64,000 bases of DNA from Ramlibacter sp. Lineage in GTDB: Bacteria; Pseudomonadota; Gammaproteobacteria; Burkholderiales; Burkholderiaceae_C. Shown here one piece after another: positions 50,805-59,339 of the stretch. Both the position numbers and the translations under genes were made by a program. Numbering within the stretch: the stretch's first letter is position 1; every line of letters starts with the position of its first letter. The notes beneath the pieces are model-generated. The model was not told the origin of the DNA. It ran no database searches and was given only the letters and a program-made list of their open reading frames with translations. The stretch is taken from NCBI RefSeq assembly GCF_028291745.1, contig NZ_JAQGNQ010000046.1, forward strand, positions 1 through 64,000, read 5' to 3'.

Positions 50805-52003
50805 ACGGCTTGCTCCGATTGCAGTTGGGCGATCTCGTCGGGGCCGTAGCCCAGGTCCGAGAGGATGTCGCGGGTGTGCTGGCCCAGCGTGGGCGGCGGC
50901 GCGTCGACGGTGGGTGCCTGGCCATCGAGCTTGAAGCCGGTGCGCAGCACCCGGATGTCGCGGCCCACGCCGGGCACGTCGGCAAAGTGGCCGACCATGC
51001 CGCGCTGCGCGATCTGCGGATGCTCCAGCGCCTGGGGCACGGTGTAGACGGGACCGGCCGGCACGCCGGCCTGATTGAGCAGCGTCCACCATTCTTCGGT
51101 GTTGCGCGCGGCCAGCGCTTCTTCCAGTGCAGCTTTCAACTCGACCCGGTGCTGCAGCCGGCCCTGGCGGTCGGCAAAGCGCGGGTCGGTGGCCAGCGCG
51201 GGCCGGCCGATGACGCGGCAGACGGCCTCGAACTGCTCCTGCTTGTTGGCAGCGATGTTGATCAGCCCATCGCCCGTGCGGAAGGTGCCCGAGGGGCTGG
51301 CAGTGACGTTCTCGTTGCCCATGGGCCGCGGTTCGCGCCCGGCGATCAGGTGGTTGGACACCGCCCAGCCCATGGTCGCCATGGCCGCTTCCAGCATCGA
51401 CACGTCGATGAAGCTGCCGCCCGCGCGCTCCCGGTCCGCCAGCGCGGCGGCGACCGCGAAGGCCGCCGTCATGCCGCCGATGGTGTCGGCGACGGGATAG
51501 CCCACGCGGTAGGGCGCGGTCTCGGGTGCGCCGGTGATGCTCATGATCCCCGACATGCCCTGGATGATCTGGTCGTACGCGGGCAGGTCGCGCAGCGGGC
51601 CGTCCTGGCCGAAGCCGGAGATCGCGCAGTAGATCAGCCGCGGCTGCTCCTTGAGCAGGTCTTCGTAGCCCAGGCCGAGGCGTTGCATCACGCCGGGACG
51701 GAAGTTCTCCACCACTACGTCGGCGGTGGCCACGAGCTTGCGGAACACCGCCTTGCCCTGCGGGTGCTTGAAGTCGATCGTGATGGAGCGCTTGCCGGGG
51801 TTCTGCGCCAGGAAGGAGACGCCCATGAAGCGGCGGTTCAGGTCCGCATCGGCGCCCAGCTGGCGCGCCAGGTCGCCGCCCTGCCGGTTCTCCACCTTGA
51901 TGACGTCGGCTCCCATGTGGGCGAGCTGGTGGCAGGCGAACGGTCCGGCGAGCACGTTGGTGAGATCGAGCACGCGAATGCCGTGCAGAGGGCGGGTGGT
52001 CAT
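50801..52003 (-). CDS. class III CoA-transferase (CaiB/BaiF)
   Basis: 400 residues, normal length and order: IRVLDLTNVLAGPFACHQLAHMGADVIKVE, NPGKRSITIDFKHPQG, ENFRPGVMQRLGLGYEDL, and PAYDQIIQGMSGIM with the nucleophilic Asp144. Transfers CoA to a carboxylate, probably from succinyl-CoA. Co-transcribed with the lyase and the Bug receptors; it is the likely activating enzyme. Confidence 0.93.
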   Translation of the reverse strand: MTTRPLHGIRVLDLTNVLAGPFACHQLAHMGADVIKVENRQGGDLARQLGADADLNRRFMGVSFLAQNPGKRSITIDFKHPQGKAVFRKLVATADVVVENFRPGVMQRLGLGYEDLLKEQPRLIYCAISGFGQDGPLRDLPAYDQIIQGMSGIMSITGAPETAPYRVGYPVADTIGGMTAAFAVAAALADRERAGGSFIDVSMLEAAMATMGWAVSNHLIAGREPRPMGNENVTASPSGTFRTGDGLINIAANKQEQFEAVCRVIGRPALATDPRFADRQGRLQHRVELKAALEEALAARNTEEWWTLLNQAGVPAGPVYTVPQALEHPQIAQRGMVGHFADVPGVGRDIRVLRTGFKLDGQAPTVDAPPPTLGQHTRDILSDLGYGPDEIAQLQSEQAV

Positions 52004-52010
52004 GTGGTGC

Positions 52011-52982
52011 TCAGTCCGGCTTGATGCCCGCCTGCTTGATCACCGCCGTCCAGCGCTTGATCTCCCGGTTCACCAGCGCCGTGGCTTGCGCCGGCGTGCT
52101 GGCCACGACGGTCAGGCCCATCTCGTCGATTTTCTTCTTCGCATCCGGCAGCGCCAGCGACTTGACGATGCCGTCGTGCAGATTGTCGACCACGGCTTGC
52201 GGCGTTCCGGCCGGCGCACCGAAGCCGATCCAGAAGTCCATGTCCATCTTCGGCAGGCCGGACTCCGCGGCCGAGGGCACGTCGGGCAGGGCGGCGTTGC
52301 GTTGCGCCCCGGTGACCATCAGCGCACGCAGCTTGCCGCTCCTGATGTACGGCAGGGCGGTGGGCACCGAGGTGATCAAGGCCTGCACCTGGCCGCTCAT
52401 GAGGTCGGCCAGCACGGCACCCGCGCCCTTGTACGGGATGTGCACGATCGAGGTTCCGGTCAGGCTCTTGAACAGTTCGCCGGCCAGATGCGTGTTGGTG
52501 CCGTTGCCGCCGGAACCGTAATTGAGCTTGCCCGGACGGGCCTTGGCCAGTGCGATGAACTCTTGCATCGTCTTCGCGGGCACGCCCGGGTTCACCACCA
52601 GCACGTGCGGGACCTTGACCGCGGTGGTGATCTGGGTGAAAGCCTGGTGCGGATCGAACGGCAGGTTCGGGATCAGGCCCGCTGCGATCGCATAGGACAA
52701 CTCGATGGTGCAGAGCGTCCTGCCATCCGGTGCGGCGCGGGCCACCGTGCCCCAGCCCACCACGCCGCCGCCGCCGGTGCGGTTGTCGACGATCATGGGG
52801 GCGCCGACGATGGGCGCGGCGAACTGGGCGATCACGCGCGACACCAGGTCGGTGCTGCCACCGGGCGAGAACGGCACGATGATGGTGATCGGTCGTTCGT
52901 TCATCTGCGCCTGGGCCAGGGTGGGCAGCAGCAGGGCGGCCGGTGCGAATGCGAGCGCGCGACGGGTGCGGTTGGGGTGCAT
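52011..52982 (-). CDS. Bug/TctC-family receptor
   Basis: 323 residues from ATG 52982, signal peptide RALAFAPAALLLPTLAQAQ. Motifs: RPITIIVPFSPGGSTDL, NRTGGGGVVG, AAPDGRTLCT, SIVHIPYKGAGAV, ALPDVPSAAESGLPK. Orphan. Same strand and 7-base gap before the CoA-transferase gene, so the receptor may deliver the acid substrate. Confidence 0.92.
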   Translation of the reverse strand: MHPNRTRRALAFAPAALLLPTLAQAQMNERPITIIVPFSPGGSTDLVSRVIAQFAAPIVGAPMIVDNRTGGGGVVGWGTVARAAPDGRTLCTIELSYAIAAGLIPNLPFDPHQAFTQITTAVKVPHVLVVNPGVPAKTMQEFIALAKARPGKLNYGSGGNGTNTHLAGELFKSLTGTSIVHIPYKGAGAVLADLMSGQVQALITSVPTALPYIRSGKLRALMVTGAQRNAALPDVPSAAESGLPKMDMDFWIGFGAPAGTPQAVVDNLHDGIVKSLALPDAKKKIDEMGLTVVASTPAQATALVNREIKRWTAVIKQAGIKPD

Positions 52983-53048
52983 GGAGATCTCTCGGTGATG
53001 CGGGAAAGGGAGAACGGGAGGCGCTGCGGGCTTACTTGCCATGAAGGG

Positions 53049-54032
53049 TCACTCCACCGTGGCGCCGGAGGCCTTCACGGCGGCGCCCCAGCGCTGGTGC
53101 TCGCTGTTCATCAGGTCGGCCAGTTCCGCCGGCGTGCCGCCGCGCGGCGTGGTGCCTTCCTCGCGCAGCCGGGCGAGGGTGGCCGGGCGGGCCAGTGCCG
53201 CATTGAAAGCCTTGTTGAGGGTCTGCACCACGTCGGCCGGCGTGCCGGCCGGTGCGACCAGCGCCTTCCAGTCCTCGGCGACGTAGCCGGGGTAGCCGGA
53301 CTCGGCCACCGTCGGCACGGCCGGCAACAGGGGCATGCGCTGCGCCGAGGTGACGGCGACCGCGCGCAGCTTGCCGGCCTTGATCATCGGCAGCACGCTG
53401 GGCGGCGTGCCGAAGTACAGGTCGGTCTGGCCGGCGAGCAGGTCGGTGATGGCAGGGCCCGCCCCCTTGTAGGCGACGTGGGTGAGTTCCACGCCCGCCT
53501 CGTGCGCGAACATGGCGCCGGCGAGATGGCTGACCGTGCCGTTGCCGGCGGAGGCCATGTTCAGCGGCCGCGCCTTGGCGCGCGCCTTCAGGTCGGCCAG
53601 GGTGTGGATCGGCGAATCGGCGCGGACCACCAGCACCACCGGCTGCGAGCCGACCAGCATCACGGGCGCGAAGTCCTTCAGCGCGTCGAAGGGCATCTTG
53701 CGGTACAGCGCGGGATTGATCGCCAGGTTGGAGGTCTGGGCCATGCCGATCGTGAGGCCGTCCGGGCGCGCCTTGGCGACCGCGTCGATGCCGATGTTGC
53801 CGCCGGCGCCGGGCCGGTTGTCGATCACGATGTTCCAGTGCGTGGCCTGCGTCACCGCATCGGCCATCAGCCGGCTCACCACGTCGGTGCCGCCGGCCGG
53901 CGGGAAGGGCACGATCAGCTTGATCGGCTGGGACGGATAGCCACCCTGGGCGCAGGCGACACCGGCGCAGAGCAGGGCAGCGGCGCACAGCAACAGGCGG
54001 CGCACAGGCGAGAAGGGAAAGCGGTAAGGCAT
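53049..54032 (-). CDS. Bug/TctC-family receptor
   Basis: 327 residues from ATG 54032, signal peptide LLLCAAALLCAGVACAQ. Motifs: YPSQPIKLIVPFPPAGGTDV, NRPGAGGNIG, ARPDGLTIG, LTHVAYKGAGPA and AVPTVAESGYPG. A second receptor in the same operon, 66 bases upstream of the previous one; two receptors may bind related substrates. No TctAB membrane genes are in the window. Confidence 0.92.
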   Translation of the reverse strand: MPYRFPFSPVRRLLLCAAALLCAGVACAQGGYPSQPIKLIVPFPPAGGTDVVSRLMADAVTQATHWNIVIDNRPGAGGNIGIDAVAKARPDGLTIGMAQTSNLAINPALYRKMPFDALKDFAPVMLVGSQPVVLVVRADSPIHTLADLKARAKARPLNMASAGNGTVSHLAGAMFAHEAGVELTHVAYKGAGPAITDLLAGQTDLYFGTPPSVLPMIKAGKLRAVAVTSAQRMPLLPAVPTVAESGYPGYVAEDWKALVAPAGTPADVVQTLNKAFNAALARPATLARLREEGTTPRGGTPAELADLMNSEHQRWGAAVKASGATVE

Positions 54033-54079
54033 GGGAAGTCTCCTGGTTCTTGTAGAGGGGTGGCTGGAGCCGGCGCCGC

Positions 54080-54814
54080 TCACTCGCTGCGGGCGTGCGC
54101 GCGGATGGCAGCGCCGACGGTCTGCCCGTAGTCCATGGCCGCCCGCCACTGCGCGGGCGCGGAGCTGGCGGGCAGGTGGTTCAGGGCGCGCTTGGTTTCG
54201 GCGATGGCGCCAGAGTCGTAGCTGGCGATACGCTCCGCGAGGGCGTGCGCTCGCGGCAGCAGTTCGGCCGGCGCGATCACTTCGTTGACGAGGCCCCAGC
54301 GCTCGGCGGTGGCGGCATCGATGCGTTCATCGGCCAGCAGCAGCCAGGCTGCCCGCTTGCGTGTCAGCAGCAGTTGGCTGGTCGGCCCGGCCATGCTGGC
54401 GTAACTGCCGGAGCGAATTTCGGGGCAGGCGAACGAGGCCTGCGTCGAGGCGAGCGCCAGGTCGCACGAGTTCACCAGCGTCACGCCGCCGCCGAGAGCC
54501 AAACCGTTGACCGCGGCGATCAGCACCGCCGGATGCTCGCGCAGCGCCATGTTCAGGGCGATCGCCTCCTCGCCCGCGGTGTCGCTGCAGCCGGCGGCGA
54601 TCTCGGCCGCGCGCTCCTTCAGGTCCAGCCCCGCGCAGAAGCTGGCGCCGCTGCCCGTGAGCACGATCGCGCGTGCCGTGCCGCGCGCTGCCTGGAGCGC
54701 AACGCACAGCAGCATGCGCGTGTGGCGGTCGAGCGCGTTGCGCTTTTCCTCGCGGGTGATGGTGATCTGCAGCCAGCCGGAATGGTGCTCGAGTGCGACG
54801 GTGTCTCGGTGCAT
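54080..54814 (-). CDS. enoyl-CoA hydratase/isomerase family protein
   Basis: 244 residues from ATG 54814. Crotonase fold: TREEKRNALDRHT, oxyanion CAGLDLKE, NGLALGGGVTLVNSCDLALA and FACPEIRSGSYAS with one Glu in the usual position. Hydrates or isomerises an enoyl-CoA. First gene of the minus-strand CoA operon. No good ribosome site is visible before 54814, and upstream codons to 54949 look non-native, so the start is uncertain. Confidence 0.88.
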   Translation of the reverse strand: MHRDTVALEHHSGWLQITITREEKRNALDRHTRMLLCVALQAARGTARAIVLTGSGASFCAGLDLKERAAEIAAGCSDTAGEEAIALNMALREHPAVLIAAVNGLALGGGVTLVNSCDLALASTQASFACPEIRSGSYASMAGPTSQLLLTRKRAAWLLLADERIDAATAERWGLVNEVIAPAELLPRAHALAERIASYDSGAIAETKRALNHLPASSAPAQWRAAMDYGQTVGAAIRAHARSE

Positions 54815-54913
54815 GGGAGGAGGAAGCGACGGGCGTCGGGGCTGGGGTCTCGTTCGGGGGCTGCCCTGGAGCAGCGGGCCGGACTCGTTGGCCAGCCCGC
54901 GGTCTGCCGGGCG

Positions 54914-54964
54914 TTGACAAGAATCCGGTTGGTCCGTAGTATAGAACACGAGTCTGTAGTACAG
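54914..54964 (+). promoter_or_regulatory. sigma-70 promoter and twin IclR-type operators
   Basis: TTGACA (54914-54919) and TAGTAT (54937-54942) with exactly 17 bases between. CTGTAGTACAG (54954-54964) is a perfect 11-base palindrome, and its near copy CCGTAGTATAG (54934-54944) overlaps the -10 box, 20 bases away. It directs the IclR gene on the plus strand, and its position in the divergent gap suits control of the enoyl-CoA hydratase operon as well. Confidence 0.7.
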
Positions 54965-55018
54965 CCATGATAGTCAGGCCGCGACGGTCCGTCAATCTCA
55001 GCCACGGAGGGGAGATCC

Positions 55019-55747
55019 ATGCCCAGGAAACCGGCCCACGCTTCCGTGGCGGACGAACACGCAGCGCCGGGTGGTGCGGCGGCCGTCGACCGCGCGATCA
55101 GCCTGCTCGCCGCCTTTCGCGCCGGTGACAAGGCCTTGTCGATGACCGCCCTGTCGGAGCGGACCAGGCTCTACAAGAGCACCGTGCTGCGGCTGCTGGC
55201 GTCGCTGGAGCACGGCGGGCTGGTTCGGCGCACTGCCGATGGCCAATGGATGCTCGGCCCCGAGGTGGCGCGCCTCGCATCCCTCTATGCCGAATCGTTC
55301 TCCCTGGAAGCGGTGGTCATGCCCGAAATGCGGGAGCTGGTCCAGCGCACGCAGGAAAGCGCGGCGTTCCACGTGCGGCAGGGGGAACTGCGGATGTGCC
55401 TGTTCCGTGTCGATTCTCCGCAGCTGCTGCGGGATCATGTCCGGGCCGGCGACATGCTGCCCCTGGACCGGGGTGCGGGCGGGCGTCTGCTGCTCGCATT
55501 CAGCGGCGCGCGCGGCCGCCTCTATGAGCAAGCGCGAAAGGACGGTTACCTCGTCGTCGCAGGCGACCGGGTGCCGGGGCTCATGGGGATCTCGGCGCCG
55601 GTGTGGAATGCCGCCAGCGAGCTGGTGGGCGCTCTCACCTTGTCGCTTCCCGAACAGCGGATGAAGCCGAGATTCATCAAGGAGCTGCGGCAATCGGCTG
55701 CACGGATCACGCAGCGCATCGGTGGCGCTGCGAGCCCCGGGCTGTGA
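55019..55747 (+). CDS. IclR-family transcriptional regulator
   Basis: 242 residues. Winged helix in DRAISLLAAFRAGDKALSMTALSERTRLYKSTVLRLLASLEHGGLVRR, then an effector GAF-like domain (SAAFHVRQGELRMCLFRVDSP, GDMLPLDRGAGGRLLLAFSG, APVWNASELVGALTL). Divergent from the enoyl-CoA hydratase-Bug-CoA-transferase operon and its probable regulator. GGAG lies upstream of the ATG. Confidence 0.93.
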   Translation: MPRKPAHASVADEHAAPGGAAAVDRAISLLAAFRAGDKALSMTALSERTRLYKSTVLRLLASLEHGGLVRRTADGQWMLGPEVARLASLYAESFSLEAVVMPEMRELVQRTQESAAFHVRQGELRMCLFRVDSPQLLRDHVRAGDMLPLDRGAGGRLLLAFSGARGRLYEQARKDGYLVVAGDRVPGLMGISAPVWNAASELVGALTLSLPEQRMKPRFIKELRQSAARITQRIGGAASPGL

Positions 55748-55840
55748 TGAATTCGAGAATGGCGATGCGCGGCGCAAGTCCCGCATACATTGACGAGCGC
55801 AGGCAACAAGCAGGCGTCATGGCCGGAAGGACGGTTTCAC

Positions 55841-56794
55841 TTGCAAGATGACTGGCTCGGCGACCAGGCGCAGGGCGGCACGGAGCCCCGGCGCGGCCTG
55901 AACCTGCGGCAGATCGAGGTGTTCCGCGCGATCATGCTGGCCGGCTCGGTCAGTGGGGCGGGCCGCATGCTCCATGTGTCGCAGCCGGCCATCAGCCGCA
56001 TGCTCGCGCTCACCGAGGACCGCCTCGGCTTCAAGCTGTTCGACCGCCAGAGCACCCGCCTGTTGCCGACCCCGGAGGCGCGCAAGCTGTTCACGGAAGT
56101 CGAGGGGCTGTACCGGGGGGTGGAACGGGTGAACGACCTGGCGGGCAACCTGGCGCGCAGCGGCGCCGGCAGCCTGCGCATCGTCGCCAGCGCCAGCTAC
56201 GGCGAGCGGCTGGTGCCGATGGCCCTGCAAGGTCTCCTGCAGCGCAACCCCGGGGCGCAGGTGTCCTGCCGCAACGTGACCTACGACGAGCTCACCGCGC
56301 GCTTCCTCACGGGCGACGCCGACGTCGGCCTGGCGATGGAGGCGCCGGACCACGCCAACCTGAAGGCGGTGGAACTGGGGCGCGATGCGCTGGTGTGCCT
56401 GCTGCCGGCCAGCCATCCGCTGGCGCGCGAGCCGGTGCTGCGGCCCGAGGCCCTGCAGGGCACGCCCTGGATCGGCTACCCGCCACTCACCCCGCTCGGG
56501 CGCACGCTGGTCGCGTGGATGGGCGCGCCGGCGGCTGCATCCGCTGCGATCGAGGTGCATTCCCCGGCGACGGCCTGCGCCTTCGCGCAGCAGGGCCTGG
56601 GTGCGGCCCTGGTGGTGCGATGGAGCGTGCCTTTGGCCCTGGCGCCGGGCATGGTCTTGCGGCCGCTGGAGCCCGCCGCTTCCGCGGGGATCTGGGCAGT
56701 GTCCTCGCGGCTGGAGCCGCTGCCGGTGCTGGCCAAACGCTTCCTCACCGCGGTGGGGAACGCCTTGCGCACCGGCGCCGGCCATCAAATTTAG
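55841..56794 (+). CDS. LysR-family transcriptional regulator
   Basis: 317 residues if it begins at TTG 55841 (GGAAGGA lies about 10 bases before it); a longer TTG start at 55790 is also open. HTH: LNLRQIEVFRAIMLAGSVSGAGRMLHVSQPAISRMLALTEDRLGFKLFDRQ; then effector domain with ASYGERLVPMALQGLLQRNP and GDADVGLAMEAPDH. Lies before the N-carbamoylase gene on the same strand, 179 bases apart, and may regulate it. Confidence 0.88.
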   Translation: MQDDWLGDQAQGGTEPRRGLNLRQIEVFRAIMLAGSVSGAGRMLHVSQPAISRMLALTEDRLGFKLFDRQSTRLLPTPEARKLFTEVEGLYRGVERVNDLAGNLARSGAGSLRIVASASYGERLVPMALQGLLQRNPGAQVSCRNVTYDELTARFLTGDADVGLAMEAPDHANLKAVELGRDALVCLLPASHPLAREPVLRPEALQGTPWIGYPPLTPLGRTLVAWMGAPAAASAAIEVHSPATACAFAQQGLGAALVVRWSVPLALAPGMVLRPLEPAASAGIWAVSSRLEPLPVLAKRFLTAVGNALRTGAGHQI

Positions 56795-56834
56795 GCGGCG
56801 GGGCATAACCTGGTGCTATCCACCCCGGCGCTGA

Positions 56835-56908
56835 CCAAGGGGCGCAAAGCCAGTCCCCGCGCGGGCTGGCGGCCCTTGGCGGGGCGCGGCGGCCCGCCTG
56901 CGCCGCGC
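56835..56908. terminator. tandem GC-rich hairpins after the LysR gene
   Basis: CCAAGGG (56835-56841) pairs with CCCTTGG (56873-56879) around an inner GCCAG/CTGGC stem. A second hairpin, GCGCGGCG-N9-CGCCGCGC, follows at 56884-56908. They fill the gap between LysR (stop 56794) and the N-carbamoylase start (56974). No U-tract, so it could be a terminator, a processed leader structure or simply GC-rich sequence. Confidence 0.4.
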
Positions 56909-56973
56909 GTGCGCGCGAGCGGGTGCCTGGCCGGCGGGCGGCATCATGGTGCCGTCATCAACCCGAGAGCAAT

Positions 56974-57915
56974 ATGAGCAGCAACAAGTTGGGCCTGGCC
57001 GTGGCGCAGATGGGCCCGGTGCACCTGTCGGACAGCCGCGGCGCCGTGGTCGCGCGCCTGCTGGCAATGATGCGCGAGGCGAAGGGGCGCGGTGCGCGCC
57101 TGGTGGTGTTTCCGGAACTGGCGCTCACCACCTTCTTCCCGCGCTACTGGATGACGGAGACGGAGGCGCAGGAACGCTTCTTCGAGAAGACCATGCCGAA
57201 TGCGCAGGTCCAGCCGCTGTTCGACGAGGCGAAGAAACTGGGCATCGGCTTCTACCTGGGTTTCGCCGAACTCACGCCCGAGGGCCGCCCCTACAACACC
57301 GCGATCCTGGTCGACCAGAACGCGAATATCGTCGGCCGCTACCGCAAGGTGCACCTGCCGGGCCACAGCGACCACAAGAAGGACGCGCCGTTCCAGCACC
57401 TGGAGAAGAAGTTCTTCGACGTGGGCAACAAGCCGTGGGGCGTGTGGAACGCGATGGGCGCGCGCATCGGCATGGCGCTGTGCAACGACCGGCGGTGGCC
57501 GGAGACCTGGCGCGTGATGTCGCTCCAGAGCGCGGAGGTCGTGGTCCTGGGCTACAACACGCCGTCGCAGAACATCCACTGGGACGAGCCGGTGCACCTG
57601 CGCATGCACCACCACCTGATCACGATGCAGGCGAGCGCCTACCAGAACTGCGTGTGGGCCGCCGCCGCCGCCAAGTGCGGCCGCGAGGATGGCTTCCACA
57701 TGATCGGCGGCTCCGTGATCGTCGCCCCCACCGGCGAGATCGCGGCCCAGGCCAGCACCGAGGACGACGAGGTCATCTGCGTGAATGCCGACCTGGACCT
57801 GGGCGCCGCGTTCCGCAAGAACGTCTTCGACTTCGCGCGCCACCGCCGGCCGGAGCACTATCAGCTGATCGTCGATCGCGTGGGCCCGGGCGATCCGCTG
57901 CCCGAGTATCAGTAA
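56974..57915 (+). CDS. N-carbamoyl-D-amino-acid hydrolase (nitrilase superfamily)
   Basis: 313 residues. Catalytic triad positions Glu48 (FPELALTTFFPRYW), Lys125 (YRKVHLPG) and Cys170 (ALCNDRRWPE) match D-carbamoylases, with VHLRMHHHLI and a C-terminal EHYQLIVDR that fits the family. It converts N-carbamoyl amino acids (from hydantoins) to amino acid, CO2 and ammonia. The D-hydantoinase at 60988 is convergent with it, so the two enzymes are one pathway. Confidence 0.92.
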   Translation: MSSNKLGLAVAQMGPVHLSDSRGAVVARLLAMMREAKGRGARLVVFPELALTTFFPRYWMTETEAQERFFEKTMPNAQVQPLFDEAKKLGIGFYLGFAELTPEGRPYNTAILVDQNANIVGRYRKVHLPGHSDHKKDAPFQHLEKKFFDVGNKPWGVWNAMGARIGMALCNDRRWPETWRVMSLQSAEVVVLGYNTPSQNIHWDEPVHLRMHHHLITMQASAYQNCVWAAAAAKCGREDGFHMIGGSVIVAPTGEIAAQASTEDDEVICVNADLDLGAAFRKNVFDFARHRRPEHYQLIVDRVGPGDPLPEYQ

Positions 57916-57929
57916 GCGCTTTCGAGACT

Positions 57930-57953
57930 GCGTCCCCGCCTGCGCGGGGACGC
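57930..57953. terminator. bidirectional hairpin terminator
   Basis: GCGTCCCCGC-CTGC-GCGGGGACGC is a perfect 10-base stem with a four-base loop. It lies between the convergent stops of the N-carbamoylase (57915) and an ABC permease (57959). There is no clear T-run on either side, so strong intrinsic termination is inferred from position. Confidence 0.6.
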
Positions 57954-57958
57954 GGCAT

Positions 57959-58633
57959 TCAATGCACCGCGCGCGCCTGGTGCTCCAGCCGGGCGAGCCA
58001 GCGCACCATCGGCCACAGCAGGGCCAGGTACATCAGGGCGGCCAGCACGATGGGCGACGGGTTGTACACCAGCGCCTGCGCGTCGCGGGCCACCCGCAGC
58101 AGTTCCGGCAACGCGACGACGCTGGCGATGGTCGTGAGCTTGACCACCTCGATGCCGTTGCCGACCAGGTCCGGCAGCACGTTGCGCGCGGCCTGCGGCA
58201 CGATCACGTGCCGCAGCGCCTGCAGCCGCGTCAGGCCGGTGGAGCGGGCCGCTTCCATCTGGCCGGCCGGCACGCTTTCGATGCCGGCGCGGAACACCTC
58301 GGAGAAGTACGCCGAGTTGTTCAGCATGAAGCCGATCGCCACGGCGGCCAGCTTCGGCAGGTCCACACCCAGGAAGGGCGTGCCGAAGTAGATCAGGATC
58401 AGCAGCACCAGCGGCGGGAAGGCCCGGAAGCCGTCGACGTAGGCGGTAATCGTCCAGCGCAGCCAGCGGTGGCGCGTCTGCGTGGCCACCAGCGCCAGCG
58501 CCAGGCCGGACACGACCCCGATCGGGATCACCAGCAGCGACAGCCAGATGGTGGTCCACAGTCCGCGCAGCAGGAACGGGAAGACCTCGCGGTAGATCTC
58601 GAACTGGAAGAAGTTTTGCAGCAGGGCGTCCAT
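57959..58633 (-). CDS. amino-acid-type ABC transporter permease (HisM/GlnP-like)
   Basis: 224 residues with four to five helices and the EAA loop region ARSTGLTRLQALRHVIVPQAARNVLPDL. N-terminal FFQFEIYREVFPFLLRGLWTTIWLSL is typical of polar amino acid importers. Partner of 58641. Inner membrane. Confidence 0.93.
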   Translation of the reverse strand: MDALLQNFFQFEIYREVFPFLLRGLWTTIWLSLLVIPIGVVSGLALALVATQTRHRWLRWTITAYVDGFRAFPPLVLLILIYFGTPFLGVDLPKLAAVAIGFMLNNSAYFSEVFRAGIESVPAGQMEAARSTGLTRLQALRHVIVPQAARNVLPDLVGNGIEVVKLTTIASVVALPELLRVARDAQALVYNPSPIVLAALMYLALLWPMVRWLARLEHQARAVH

Positions 58634-58640
58634 GGCGGCT

Positions 58641-59339
58641 TCAGCGCTTCCAGCGCCAGCGGGTTTCCAGCCAGCGCGCGAACAGCACCACGGGCAGGAA
58701 GATCAGGAGATAGGCCGCGGCGCCCAGCACCAGCGGCGTCGGGTTGCCCGCGTTGCTGCTCGCCGATTGCGCGACGTTGAGGATCTCGCTCAGGGCCACC
58801 ACCGAGCCCAGCGCCGTGTTCTTGGTCACCGAGATGACGCGGTTGGTGAGCGGCGGTACCGCCAGCCGCAGGGCCTGCGGCAGGATCACGTGGCGGGTGG
58901 TCTGCCACCAGCTCAGGCCGGTGGAACGCGCCGCCTCCACCTGGCCGGCGGGCAGGGCGACCATGCCAGCCCAGATACTCTCCTCGGCATAGGCACCCAG
59001 CACCAGCGTCAGCGTCAGCCAGGTGGCGGTGAACGCCGACATCGGCAGGTCCAGGAACGGGAAGCCGAAGAACAGGACGATGATGATCACCAGCGGCGGC
59101 AGCGCGCGCAGGATGTCGGCGTAGCCCACCACGCACCAGGCGAGCGGAGCCCAGCGCAGCGAGCGGCCCACGGCGAGCAGCAGGCCGAGCGCCACCCCGG
59201 CCAGCACGACGGCCACGCTCAGGAGCGCAGTGACGCCCATCCCGCGCGCGATGTCGCCCGCGTACTGCGCGGCGATGCGCGCGTTCAAAAAAGTGAAGAC
59301 GAACTGGCCGAGTCCGGCCGGCGTGCCCTCCATGCTCAC
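58641..59339 (-). CDS. amino-acid-type ABC transporter permease (HisQ/GlnP-like)
   Basis: 232 residues, four to five helices, EAA loop [28 protein letters not shown]. Partner permease; starts seven bases after the stop of the adjacent gene order and overlaps the ATPase stop by four bases at its own start. Inner membrane. Confidence 0.93.
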   Translation of the reverse strand: MSMEGTPAGLGQFVFTFLNARIAAQYAGDIARGMGVTALLSVAVVLAGVALGLLLAVGRSLRWAPLAWCVVGYADILRALPPLVIIIVLFFGFPFLDLPMSAFTATWLTLTLVLGAYAEESIWAGMVALPAGQVEAARSTGLSWWQTTRHVILPQALRLAVPPLTNRVISVTKNTALGSVVALSEILNVAQSASSNAGNPTPLVLGAAAYLLIFLPVVLFARWLETRWRWKR

